NCBI RefSeq assembly: GCF_004364575.1
Contig: NZ_SOAG01000004.1
Location: 62,001-126,000, forward strand
Source: Myroides indicus
Lineage (GTDB): Bacteria > Bacteroidota > Bacteroidia > Flavobacteriales > Flavobacteriaceae
Direction of reading: 5' to 3'
Length of the DNA: 64,000 nt
The notes under the pieces were generated by a model that saw only the letters and a list, made by a program, of their open reading frames with translations, ran no database searches and had not been told where the DNA came from. Shown here piece after piece: positions 56,497 through 64,000 of the stretch (within the stretch, counting starts at the first letter, position 1; every line of letters begins with the position of its first letter). Position numbers and translations under genes: made by a program.

Positions 56497-57927
56497 GTGA
56501 AAATACTTGATCGTTATATTTTAAAAAGCTTTATATCAACACTTTTTACAGTGTTTATTATACTGTATTTTATTTTTATTTTACAGGGAATATGGCTTTT
56601 TATTTCTGAATTGGCAGGAAAAGATTTAGATATTTGGATAATTACTCAGTTTTTGCTGTTTTATTCTCCAAAAATGGTTCCTATGGTTTTGCCTTTATCC
56701 GTTTTACTGGCATCTATCATGACATTCGGAAGTTTTGCTGAAAATTATGAATTTGCTGCCATGAAAGCCTCCGGAATCTCTCTAAAACGCGCTATGCGTC
56801 CCCTTTCAATTTTCATTTTCATTTTGGCAGGTATCTCATTTTGGTTTGCCAACGATGTAATTCCTAAAGCCGAGTATAAGTTCATAAACCTCCGAAAGGA
56901 AATTTTACAGACCAAACCTGCGATGGCAATTGCTGCAGGACAATTTAATGATTTGGGAAACGTCAATATCAAAGTAGATAAAAAATCAGGTGATAAAGGA
57001 CAGTATCTGGACAATGTGACTATGCACGTTAAATCATCGTCCGGTTATGAAAATAAAACCGTTATCCGATCCATCAACGGAGAATTGGAAACAGACGAAA
57101 CCAGCAATATTTTGAAATTGCACTTGTTTGACGGAAATTATTATGAAGACGTGACAGCAAAAACCTATTCTCAGGCAAAAAAACATCCGTTTACCAAAGC
57201 TCATTTTGAAAAATATACTATGAATATTGATTTAGGCAGCTTTCAAAATGACGGAAAAGATCAAGAAAAAATCACTAACACCCATGGAATGCTCAATGTA
57301 AAAGAGTTGAATTACACCATAGACTCTTTAGACAATATTCTCAATACTGAAAAAAAATCTAATACTGATAACCTGACACTCCGTGTAGATAACATTTTTA
57401 AATTTAAACCAAACGACAGTATTATTTTGCCGAGTGCACCTGAAAAGATAGTTGAAGAATTTACTCCTAAAAATCAGCAACGCATTTTGCAATCCGCTAT
57501 TGACTATGTCAATAATATCTCATTTAACGCAGAAAGCAACGATTTATCTATAACCAACCAAATTAAAAAAATAAACGATCATTATCTGGCGTTATACGAA
57601 AAATTTGTCATTGCTTTTTCATGTTTCCTCATGTTTTATATAGGCGCACCATTAGGAGCTATTATTAGAAAAGGCGGCTTAGGATTGCCCATTGTATTTG
57701 CAGTAATCATTTTTATTGTTTATCACTTTATCAATACATTTGGAAGAAAGCTTGCCCAGGAAGATGGAATTGTGCCATTTCTAGGTTCATGGGTTGGAGC
57801 ATTTACCCTTACTCCTCTGGCAGTATTTTTAACTTATAAAGCTACAAATGATAGTGGTATTATAAACTTTGATTCTGTTTTTTATCCTATAACCAAATTA
57901 TTCAAGAAAAAACACACTAAACAATAA
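56497..57927 (+). CDS. LptF/LptG-family (YjgP/YjgQ) LPS export permease
   Basis: 476 residues. Three transmembrane helices at the N-terminus (KILDRYILKSFISTLFTVF, then two more to about 120), a large periplasmic domain (about 125-370), and three at the C-terminus. This is the layout of LptF/LptG, which with LptB moves lipopolysaccharide to the Lpt bridge. I prefer the GTG at 56497, giving MKILDRYIL; a TTG at 56494 is the alternative. It lies between lolA and ribB. The copy cannot be told apart as F or G. Confidence 0.87.
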   Translation: MKILDRYILKSFISTLFTVFIILYFIFILQGIWLFISELAGKDLDIWIITQFLLFYSPKMVPMVLPLSVLLASIMTFGSFAENYEFAAMKASGISLKRAMRPLSIFIFILAGISFWFANDVIPKAEYKFINLRKEILQTKPAMAIAAGQFNDLGNVNIKVDKKSGDKGQYLDNVTMHVKSSSGYENKTVIRSINGELETDETSNILKLHLFDGNYYEDVTAKTYSQAKKHPFTKAHFEKYTMNIDLGSFQNDGKDQEKITNTHGMLNVKELNYTIDSLDNILNTEKKSNTDNLTLRVDNIFKFKPNDSIILPSAPEKIVEEFTPKNQQRILQSAIDYVNNISFNAESNDLSITNQIKKINDHYLALYEKFVIAFSCFLMFYIGAPLGAIIRKGGLGLPIVFAVIIFIVYHFINTFGRKLAQEDGIVPFLGSWVGAFTLTPLAVFLTYKATNDSGIINFDSVFYPITKLFKKKHTKQ

Positions 57928-57952
57928 TCAATACATATTAAATATAACAATA

Positions 57953-59089
57953 ATGTCAAACAATCATATTCAACTCAATACTATTGAAGAAGCCATCGAA
58001 GATATCCGCGCAGGAAAAGTAGTCATTGTTGTAGACGATGAAGACAGAGAGAATGAAGGCGATTTTATTGCTGCCGCAGAAAAAGTAACTCCGGAGATGA
58101 TTAATTTTATGGCAACTCATGGTAGAGGTCTTATTTGTGCTCCTCTCACCCAAAAGAGATGCAAAGAATTAGACTTGCACCCTATGGTTACTAATAATAC
58201 TGTTTTACATCAAACTGCATTTACCGTATCTGTTGATTTAAAAGGACATGGATGTACAACAGGGATATCTGCGTATGACCGAGCAAAAACAATTGAATTT
58301 TTAGTAAAAGACGAAACTAAACCAGATGACCTAGGTCGTCCCGGACATATTTTCCCTTTAATTGCCAAAGAAGGCGGAGTTTTAAGACGAACCGGACATA
58401 CCGAAGCTACTGTAGATCTGGCTCGTCTTGCCGGTTTTAAACCTGCAGGGATTTTAGTAGAAATTTTAAACAAGGACGGCTCCATGGCAAGATTGCCTCA
58501 GCTTGTTGAAGTAGCTCAAAAATGGAATTTGAAAATAATTTCTATTGAGGATTTGGTGGCTTACCGCATGAAACACGACAGTCTGATCCAAAAGAAAGAA
58601 GATTTTGAAATAAAAACCAGATTTGGCAGCTTTAGATTGCGAGCATATTACCAAACAACCAATAAACAAGTTCACATTGCACTAACCAAAGGTACATGGA
58701 ACAATGGTGATACTGTTTTGACCAGAATCAACTCAGTTACCGGCAATGATGATGTATTAGAAGCACTAAGCGGCAAGCTCGACCAAAGAATGGAAGCCTC
58801 TTTCAAAAAAATTAACGAAGAAGGAACTGGAGCAATTTTATTTATCAATCAGGAAAATCAAACTTCAAACTTATTAAAACGCTTAGCTCTTATTAAGGAA
58901 GAACACAACGCAACCTTAGATATCAATACTCCTAAACTGCCGAGTGATTCAAAAGATTTTGGTATCGGAGCACAAATTTTACACGACTTAAACATCAGTA
59001 AAATAAAGTTGATGACAAACTCCGGACACACTAAACGAGTAGGAATGATTGGTTACGGTTTAGAAATAGAAGATTATATTACCTATTAA
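57953..59089 (+). CDS. ribB: 3,4-dihydroxy-2-butanone-4-phosphate synthase with degenerate GTP cyclohydrolase II domain
   Basis: 378 residues. The N-terminal ~205 residues are RibB with [16 protein letters not shown], the THGRGLIC segment and [15 protein letters not shown]; RibB makes the four-carbon unit of riboflavin. The C-terminal part aligns with GTP cyclohydrolase II ([14 protein letters not shown], then [20 protein letters not shown]) but has none of the three zinc Cys (C..CxC) and lacks the SLRCDCG segment. It should not make the pyrimidine precursor, so a separate RibA is expected elsewhere. Confidence 0.87.
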   Translation: MSNNHIQLNTIEEAIEDIRAGKVVIVVDDEDRENEGDFIAAAEKVTPEMINFMATHGRGLICAPLTQKRCKELDLHPMVTNNTVLHQTAFTVSVDLKGHGCTTGISAYDRAKTIEFLVKDETKPDDLGRPGHIFPLIAKEGGVLRRTGHTEATVDLARLAGFKPAGILVEILNKDGSMARLPQLVEVAQKWNLKIISIEDLVAYRMKHDSLIQKKEDFEIKTRFGSFRLRAYYQTTNKQVHIALTKGTWNNGDTVLTRINSVTGNDDVLEALSGKLDQRMEASFKKINEEGTGAILFINQENQTSNLLKRLALIKEEHNATLDINTPKLPSDSKDFGIGAQILHDLNISKIKLMTNSGHTKRVGMIGYGLEIEDYITY

Positions 59090-59162
59090 AAAAAACAATT
59101 ATCTGTATATTAATATTTTACATTTTTATCAAAAAATATTATTGATTTTATACAATTTTAAT

Positions 59163-59193
59163 TTGCATAAGTTATACAGATAATCTACATTTG
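59163..59193 (+). promoter_or_regulatory. Promoter of tRNA-Ser
   Basis: TTG at 59163-59165, 20 bp, then TACATTTG at 59186-59193. The 14 bases 59189-59202 are identical to 17408-17421 ahead of tRNA-Pro. Confidence 0.7.
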
Positions 59194-59222
59194 CACTCGC
59201 AATACAGAACAAGAGTTCGACT

Positions 59223-59307
59223 GGAGAAATGGCAGAGTGGTCGAATGCGGCGGTCTTGAAAACCGTTGACTGTAACAGGTCCGGGGGTTCGAATCCCTCT
59301 TTCTCCG
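59223..59307 (+). tRNA. tRNA-Ser (anticodon TGA)
   Basis: A 7-bp acceptor stem (GGAGAAA with TTTCTCC), the anticodon loop of the CGGTCTTGAAAACCG arm (anticodon TGA), a long class II variable arm and the T-loop GGTTCGAATCC give an 85-nt tRNA. No CCA is encoded. An integrase gene follows, so its 3' end is the likely attachment site of the right-hand island. Confidence 0.95.
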
Positions 59308-59351
59308 CGAAATTATAAATAGTAACTTTTTAAAAGTTATTAAAAAAGCAC

Positions 59352-59390
59352 AAAACCTATGATTCACAATGAGTTATAGGTTTTTTCTTT
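59352..59390 (+). terminator. Terminator downstream of tRNA-Ser
   Basis: Arms AAAACCTAT and ATAGGTTTT form a 9-bp stem followed by T-rich sequence. Confidence 0.6.
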
Positions 59391-59415
59391 TTTAGGGGTA
59401 TCACATTATTTTTAA

Positions 59416-59510
59416 AAGTGCACCCAAAAAAGTTACAGATTCGGTGCACAAAAAAATTTCCTAGTGATGCGCACCTTTGAACTTAACGAACCCTTACGCC
59501 AAAAGGCGCC
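59416..59510. repeat. GTGCACC repeats near the integrase gene, candidate attachment/arm sites
   Basis: GTGCACC at 59418-59424, its inverted form GGTGCAC at 59443-59449, and a variant GCGCACC at 59469-59475. A small hairpin CGCC-AAAA-GGCG follows at 59497-59508. All lie between tRNA-Ser and the integrase start, where arm-type sites are expected. The function is inferred. Confidence 0.4.
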
Positions 59511-59580
59511 AGAGAGTTTTAAACTGTGATTTTGGAACGTTTTAATTCGACATTTATTAATATTTAAAAACAGTTGAATT

Positions 59581-60900
59581 ATGTTAGAAAAACAGTTATC
59601 AATTAATTTCTTTCTCAAACCAAGTAGGAAGAAAAGTGATTTAAGAGGTGTTTACCTTCGAATCACAGTAGATGGTATTCGCAAAGAGACTTCTTTAAGT
59701 CATAGATGGGATATCAAAAGATGGAACCAAAAAGCAGGTCGTGCCAATGGCGCTAAAGAAGACGCTAAAACGCTAAACTACATCTTAGATACAATCGTAT
59801 CTAAGATTACCAAGTACAAATTAGAGTTATTAAGTAATGAAGAGCCTATTACTGCTTCTGTGCTTATGGATTATATCCAAGGCAAAGGAACTAGTAGGAT
59901 TAAAGTTTTAGAAGAATTCCAAAAACACAATGATGAAGTTTTTAAACTAGTACCTAAAGAGTATGCTATTGGAACACATGAAAGATATGTAACAGCTAGA
60001 TCGCATGTTGGAGAATATATCCGTTATGTATATGGTAAAGAAGATATAGAGTTTAGAGAACTCAATTATGAGTTTGTAATTGGCTATGAGCACTATTTAA
60101 AGACCGTTAGAGCGTGTTCTAACAATACTGCTATAAAGTATATCTCAAACTTCAAGAAGATTGTTTTACGGGCTGTTGCGAAGGGAATAATATCTTCTAA
60201 TCCTTTTGTACAATACAAACCTAAAAAGACGAAACTCAATAAGAAACCATTAAGCAAACAAGAGCTATCTATTTTAGAAAACAAAGAGTTTCAAAATGAT
60301 AGAGTAAGTACGGTAAGAGATGTATTTGTATTTCAGTGCTATACTGGTCTTGCTTATATTGATGTATTTCAACTAAAGAAAAGCGATATTACTAAAGATG
60401 AGGAGGGCAATCTGTGGATTAGAACCAACAGACAAAAGACAGATGCTAATATAACTATCCCTCTACTTCCAAAAGCAATAGAGATAATGGAAAAGTATAA
60501 AAATCATCCTGATTGTATTGGTAAAGATATCGTTCTTCCTGTTCGTTCTAATCAAAAGATGAATGAGTACTTAAAAGAGATTGCCTCACTATGTGAGATA
60601 AGTGAGTTAAACACCCATAAAGCAAGAAGAACTTTTGGAAGTACTGTAACTCTTGGAAATGGTGTACCTATTCATGTAGTAAAGGAAATGTTAGGACATC
60701 ACTCTGTTAAGCAGACTGAGGAATACGCTCTAACAGAAGAAGAAGCTATTAAGACTGAAATGCAGATTTTAAAAGGTAAACTTGAAGGGAAATCAAATAA
60801 GCAAAGTGATAATTACACAGATTTACTAGAGAGTTTAAAAAAGCTAAACCCTGATAAATTAACTCAACTAACTAATTTTATTAATCAGTTAAATGGATAA
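59581..60900 (+). CDS. Tyrosine recombinase (integrase) of the tRNA-Ser island
   Basis: 439 residues. An arm-binding N-terminus (FFLKPSRKKSDLRGVYLRI), a SAM-like core-binding domain (about 110-210) and a catalytic domain. Box I reads CYTGLAYIDVF with Ala258 where most relatives have Arg; His346 and Arg349 (THKARRTF), His373 (LGHHS) and Tyr382 (EEYAL) are kept. The CTnDOT integrase is known to lack the same Arg and is active. The gene sits 273 bp from tRNA-Ser, pointing away from it, and probably catalyses the island's insertion and excision. Confidence 0.9.
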   Translation: MLEKQLSINFFLKPSRKKSDLRGVYLRITVDGIRKETSLSHRWDIKRWNQKAGRANGAKEDAKTLNYILDTIVSKITKYKLELLSNEEPITASVLMDYIQGKGTSRIKVLEEFQKHNDEVFKLVPKEYAIGTHERYVTARSHVGEYIRYVYGKEDIEFRELNYEFVIGYEHYLKTVRACSNNTAIKYISNFKKIVLRAVAKGIISSNPFVQYKPKKTKLNKKPLSKQELSILENKEFQNDRVSTVRDVFVFQCYTGLAYIDVFQLKKSDITKDEEGNLWIRTNRQKTDANITIPLLPKAIEIMEKYKNHPDCIGKDIVLPVRSNQKMNEYLKEIASLCEISELNTHKARRTFGSTVTLGNGVPIHVVKEMLGHHSVKQTEEYALTEEEAIKTEMQILKGKLEGKSNKQSDNYTDLLESLKKLNPDKLTQLTNFINQLNG

Positions 60901-60905
60901 TAGGA

Positions 60906-60974
60906 ACTCCCTTAAATTCTCTACACTTTCTAACAATTCAACTGTAGTTTTGCAAACAAGAAATTTAAGGGAGT
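60906..60974. repeat. 13-bp inverted repeat downstream of the integrase
   Basis: ACTCCCTTAAATT (60906-60918) and AATTTAAGGGAGT (60962-60974) are perfect inverted copies around a 43-nt loop. It begins 5 bases past the integrase stop. A terminator would have a shorter loop and a T-run, so another role is possible. Confidence 0.6.
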
Positions 60975-60982
60975 CAATTTCC

Positions 60983-61028
60983 AACCTTTTTAATGAGTAA
61001 AAGTAAACTTCTACTCATTAAAAAGGTT
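60983..61028. repeat. 17-bp perfect inverted repeat overlapping the end of the excisionase-like gene
   Basis: The arms are 60983-60999 and 61012-61028 (core CTTTTTAATGAGTA), with a 12-nt loop. One arm includes the last codons and stop of the gene ending at 61011. No T-run follows on either side. Confidence 0.7.
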
Positions 61029-61265
61029 CATAATATCTTTTCTGTTGTAGTAATACGAACCAAGTATTTTGCGATACTGCAATTTACCACTAATGCGTAG
61101 TGTTTGTAGTGAAGCTGGCGAGATACTGAGTAATTGTCTTGCTACTTTAGCCTTTACCCATTCAAGAGAAGTTTCTTTGTTTTGCTTGACTAATAGATCT
61201 TTTAACTCTCCAATGATTGTTTGAGCAAACAATCTCAAATCGTCTTTTGTAATTTGACTTTCCAT
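61011..61265 (-). CDS. Excisionase-like HTH protein
   Basis: 84 residues. The C-terminal half is a winged HTH of the MerR/Xis type (ARQLLSISPASLQTLRISGK then LQYRKILGSYYYNRKDIMN), and the N-terminal half is a helical stretch rich in charge. Bacteroidota elements often place such a protein next to the integrase, where it directs excision or regulates it. It is convergent with the integrase. The two long inverted repeats lie between. Confidence 0.7.
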   Translation of the reverse strand: MESQITKDDLRLFAQTIIGELKDLLVKQNKETSLEWVKAKVARQLLSISPASLQTLRISGKLQYRKILGSYYYNRKDIMNLFNE

Positions 61266-61404
61266 GATAGTTATTTTTTTGGTTAAACAACTAAACTACA
61301 ATCAAAACAGATGATACTCTATTTTTGGCAGTTTCAAAGTCTATTTGGCTTTATCTTACTAAGTTTAAGATAATATACGAGTTAGAATTATTACCTTTAA
61401 TTCA

Positions 61405-62616
61405 TTATGTTTTTTTATAATTCAACCTATCTTTTATTCTTCTCTTGCAAAAATCAGTAGCCAATAAGGTTATAACATCTAAAATTTTAAGTAAGGTGGT
61501 TTCAATATTTAAATCGGAATCATTTATCTCTATAGCTTGTTTATTAGCAATATATTGGATTAGTCGATCTTCTACTTCATATATAAATTCCCTAACATCA
61601 ATATCGTGATACAGTATAGAAAGAGTTATATTGAGGTTTTCACTTTCTGCTGTACTTAGATATTTAGGTTTCCAAATACGCAGTTCCTCTATGGAAAATG
61701 GACAATTAATGTAGTCTAAAATATCAGGATTAAGCCAAGTAGTTGGATAATAGTCAGTTTGTAGTAGTACCCATCCTGTTTGTAGCAACCACTTTAAGGT
61801 AAATCGAAAACTAGTAACATTTTGTATAAGGAAAGTATCTTCTTTTTTTGAGTTAGAATATATCACTTTAATAACTTCTTGAATTTCATAATAACTGTTT
61901 GTATTGAAGATAAGAATGATATTCTCAAAAGGATTACTGGCTTGGTAACCTTCACATGGACTGCCTAAATAGTGTTCCCATACGTGATTATTTGGGGGTA
62001 AATAACTGTAATCAGCCCAGCTTATAGCTAAGTAGCTAGCTTCAAATAATTTCAATATAGCATCATATACCTTATAAGGAGGAGGTCCCATAATATCAGT
62101 GATGTCCTGATTCCTCTCTAAGGCTTCTTTCCAATGATCTAACATCTTTATCCAAAGGGATAAGTCCATTGGTTTAAAAAAGTCTTTAAATACTTTTTGA
62201 AAATTCTGCACTTCTTTGATGCTTAGCAAGGTATAAGAATCCTCTAAATGAGCAAGATGATGATTGATTTTGAAATCCTCTCTAGAGCGATACTCAAACA
62301 CACAGCGATAAGGATTTTTAACCCATGGAATATCAATCCAATCATTCCAATATTTGAGTTTTTTTTTCTGATGAATAAAAAAATGACATCCCATAACCAT
62401 CATTTTAATATCTAGTATAAAAGGGATTTGTCGCTCACAAATTTGCTTTCGTTTTTTTTTGCTAGTGACTGATTCATTAAAGCGTTCTAGTTCTTTTAAT
62501 AGTTCTCGAAAAGATTCTAAAGTATATGAACTCAAGGCTTCGAATATACCTCCATTGAGTAAGAATTCAGGAATTTCTAATTTGTCGTCAGGTGGGCACC
62601 AGTAAATATCTTTCAT
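61405..62616 (-). CDS. Uncharacterised 403-residue protein of the tRNA-Ser island
   Basis: 403 residues that I cannot place in a family. It has many aromatic residues (WIDIPWVKNPYRCVFEYRS; NNHVWEHYLGSPCEGYQ; YYPTTWLNPDILDY), no signal peptide, no clear transmembrane helix and no known catalytic motif, so it should be cytosolic. The C-terminus is Ile/Leu-rich and helical. It is divergent from the XRE regulator at 62912. Its position suggests an accessory function of the island; none is shown. Confidence 0.6.
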   Translation of the reverse strand: MKDIYWCPPDDKLEIPEFLLNGGIFEALSSYTLESFRELLKELERFNESVTSKKKRKQICERQIPFILDIKMMVMGCHFFIHQKKKLKYWNDWIDIPWVKNPYRCVFEYRSREDFKINHHLAHLEDSYTLLSIKEVQNFQKVFKDFFKPMDLSLWIKMLDHWKEALERNQDITDIMGPPPYKVYDAILKLFEASYLAISWADYSYLPPNNHVWEHYLGSPCEGYQASNPFENIILIFNTNSYYEIQEVIKVIYSNSKKEDTFLIQNVTSFRFTLKWLLQTGWVLLQTDYYPTTWLNPDILDYINCPFSIEELRIWKPKYLSTAESENLNITLSILYHDIDVREFIYEVEDRLIQYIANKQAIEINDSDLNIETTLLKILDVITLLATDFCKRRIKDRLNYKKT

Positions 62617-62911
62617 AATGTTTTTTTTTAGTTCAACTTATATATTTTAGTTTTCTTAGTTTAAAAAGTGATAGTCCATCTCTCTTTGTAGACAATTCGA
62701 GAGTAGTTCCTTTAGTAAATTTTTATTGTAATTGTGTTCAAAGTTGTTCACTTTCTAAAGAATAAAAAATTCTCGAAAAGGATATTATATCCTTTGTATT
62801 TGCATTCTATTTTAGATAATTTAGAATTCTATTTATTTTTAATAACTTTACAATTCAATCTTTTTAAATCATTGGCTTTATTTTTGAGCCTTCTTAACTC
62901 AGCTATTAATT
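62617..62911. other. Divergent intergenic region between the 403-residue gene and the XRE gene
   Basis: 295 AT-rich bases. A near-palindrome AAAGGATA-TTA-TATCCTTT lies at 62777-62795, and a -7 element TATTTTTG lies at 62879-62886 on the plus strand. I see no convincing gene; the short plus-strand frame from 62734 overlaps the XRE start and looks like chance. Confidence 0.5.
62777..62795. promoter_or_regulatory. Palindrome, candidate regulator site
   Basis: AAAGGATA and TATCCTTT form an 8-3-8 palindrome between two divergent island genes. A dimeric XRE-type repressor could bind it; this is inferred from position and symmetry. Confidence 0.35.
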
Positions 62912-63319
62912 ATGGAACATAAAATACATCAAGGAAGAAATGTAAAGCGTTTTAGAGAAATGCTTGGAATCAAACAAGAAGTTCTTGCTTTTGATTTAGG
63001 AGATGATTGGAATCAAAAGAAGATATCTCTACTTGAACAGAAAGAAGTTATTGATAATGCTTTATTACAACAGATTTCTAAGGTGCTTAAAATACCTGTA
63101 GAAGCAATTGAGAATTTTGATGAAGAGCAGGCTGTTTATAATATTGCTTGTAATTTTTCTGATAATGCTATCAATAATAATGGCTTAAATATTCAAAATA
63201 ACAATTCCATTGATAAGATAGTTCAACTTCACGAAGAAAAGATTGCCTTATATGAGCGTATGCTAAAGGAGAAAGACGAAATGATGATGCGTTTAGAGAA
63301 GCTGATTCAAACTAAGTAA
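62912..63319 (+). CDS. XRE-family HTH protein with C-terminal coiled coil
   Basis: 135 residues. The HTH covers about 8-70 (NVKRFREMLGIKQEVLAFDL, then NQKKISLLEQKEVIDNALLQ). An Asn-rich linker (NNNGLNIQNNNSIDKI) leads to a C-terminal coiled coil (LHEEKIALYERMLKEKDEMM) that should form a dimer. Such proteins are common on Bacteroidota integrative elements and may regulate them. It is divergent from the 403-residue gene and could control it. Confidence 0.75.
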   Translation: MEHKIHQGRNVKRFREMLGIKQEVLAFDLGDDWNQKKISLLEQKEVIDNALLQQISKVLKIPVEAIENFDEEQAVYNIACNFSDNAINNNGLNIQNNNSIDKIVQLHEEKIALYERMLKEKDEMMMRLEKLIQTK

Positions 63320-63387
63320 ATGGAGCATTAATAAAAATATGAAAACTTAACCTTATAGTTAGGCTTTTTTTGTGTCTATATAAAATA

Positions 63388-63430
63388 GAAAAAGCTAGAG
63401 TACATATAATTTTGTACTCTAGCTTTTTTG
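63388..63430. terminator. Strong bidirectional terminator after the XRE gene
   Basis: A perfect 13-bp stem (63391-63403 with 63414-63426, core AGCTAGAGTAC) with A-runs before and a T6 run after. Confidence 0.85.
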
Positions 63431-63603
63431 CTTCTTGTATTCTGGTAATTAATACTCTTTTCTCTTTACCAATTTTGCGACCTTCGGGAGAAAAACGAGT
63501 GGTCTTTGTTCCTGTTCAAATTTTTCAATTTGTAAGGACAAAGACACATCTCGATAATTTAAACGTCATTTCGCTGTGGATAATAATCCATCACTTTTAC
63601 ACT
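63431..63603. other. Intergenic stretch of the island without a clear gene
   Basis: About 170 bases between the terminator and the gene ending at 63604. A plus-strand frame runs through it from 63370, but it crosses the terminator and shows no family pattern, so I regard it as chance. Confidence 0.4.
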
Positions 63604-64000
63604 TTACTCCAAAGAAGAGTTATCTCCCAATTCTTTTTTTGTAAATGAGTATATCATATCACAGAATGAGTCTAATTCTTTAATGTCTTCTACTGTAGAA
63701 TCAACTATAAAATCATTTGGTTTAGGGTAATATTTTACAAAACAGTCCTTATTAAATAGCATTTTTTTCACTGTGGGTAACTCATTTATGTCTTTATAGA
63801 CCGAGGGATAACACCACTGAATTAAATCCCATAAATAATTTAGATCAATAATACTGGAAATAAAGTCAAGTTTTCTATAAATAAGTAATACAAGTGATTG
63901 TTGTATGACAAAATGATAAAGCATCGCTTGTGCTTCACAGAATGTTGCATTACTATTTTCTTTAATATTCAAATAAGCTCTATTAAGTGATTCTAAGCAT
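63604..64000 (-). CDS. Uncharacterised protein, 5' end cut by the right edge
   Basis: The minus-strand frame stays open from the stop at 63604 to the window edge. A TTG at 63972 gives a 122-residue form, but the frame continues upstream (CLESLNRAYLNIKENSNATF) without a stop, so the gene likely begins beyond 64000. It is helical and aromatic-rich (YHFVIQQSLVLLIYRKLDFI, then NYLWDLIQWCYPSVYKDI), with an acidic C-terminus. I do not recognise the family. It belongs to the tRNA-Ser island. Confidence 0.55.
   Translation of the reverse strand, partial: CLESLNRAYLNIKENSNATFCEAQAMLYHFVIQQSLVLLIYRKLDFISSIIDLNYLWDLIQWCYPSVYKDINELPTVKKMLFNKDCFVKYYPKPNDFIVDSTVEDIKELDSFCDMIYSFTKKELGDNSSLE

Noticed and set aside
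62734-62922. 62-codon frame ahead of the XRE gene
   Set aside because: Leu/Phe-rich chance frame in AT-rich DNA that overlaps the XRE start; no recognisable motif.
63370-63648. 92-codon plus-strand frame
   Set aside because: It runs through a strong terminator and into the end of the opposite gene; composition does not look coding.
1-64000. CRISPR array or Cas genes
   Set aside because: No regularly spaced repeats of 25-40 bases and no Cas-like proteins were seen.

Overview
The window looks like a chromosomal segment of a low-GC member of the Flavobacteriaceae (Bacteroidota). The evidence is the strong A+T bias, the weak Shine-Dalgarno signals, promoters of the Bacteroidota type (TTG, about 19 bp, then TAnnTTTG), and gene families and gene orders typical of flavobacteria: dnaA with a low-molecular-weight phosphatase, ftsK-lolA-lptF/G-ribB, an ECF sigma factor with a Spy-like protein, DUF47 with a PiT transporter, and carboxypeptidase-regulatory-domain outer membrane proteins. 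The genus cannot be fixed from the sequence alone.

Layout. 1-16 kb is ordinary chromosome: the start of a probable aconitase gene, SurA-like periplasmic chaperones, RF3, a HAD phosphatase, an ECF sigma cluster, an rRNA m5C methyltransferase, two tandem endonuclease I lipoproteins, a fatty acid hydroxylase, KAS III, an S9 peptidase, an orphan ABC ATPase and thioredoxin reductase. 17.4-19.7 kb is a mobile-element graveyard behind tRNA-Pro. It holds the N-terminus of a tyrosine recombinase, the C-terminus of a relaxase broken by a frameshift and a stop, a methyltransferase that may be cargo, and a decayed IS transposase.

19.7-31 kb carries a TonB protein, a hybrid histidine kinase, a complete RND efflux operon with an AraC regulator, and a YbgC-type thioesterase. 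31.5-35 kb is the dnaA neighbourhood. 35-39.6 kb pairs a TonB-dependent outer membrane barrel with a LytS/LytTR two-component system; a short decayed copy of the barrel gene lies beyond that system. 41-53 kb carries threonine aldolase, prfB with its programmed frameshift, phosphate transport, an acyl-CoA carboxyltransferase, a LysR/YeiH pair, an NhaC antiporter and a peroxide-defence block (peroxiredoxin, thioredoxin, small protein, then Tpx). 53.3-59.1 kb is an ftsK-lolA-lptF/G-ribB operon.

From tRNA-Ser (59.2 kb) to the right edge lies a second integrative element that looks intact. It has a tyrosine recombinase, an excisionase-like HTH protein, a 403-residue protein of unknown family, a divergent XRE regulator and a further unknown gene that runs off the edge. 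This right-hand island is the least explained part of the window; its far end is not visible here.
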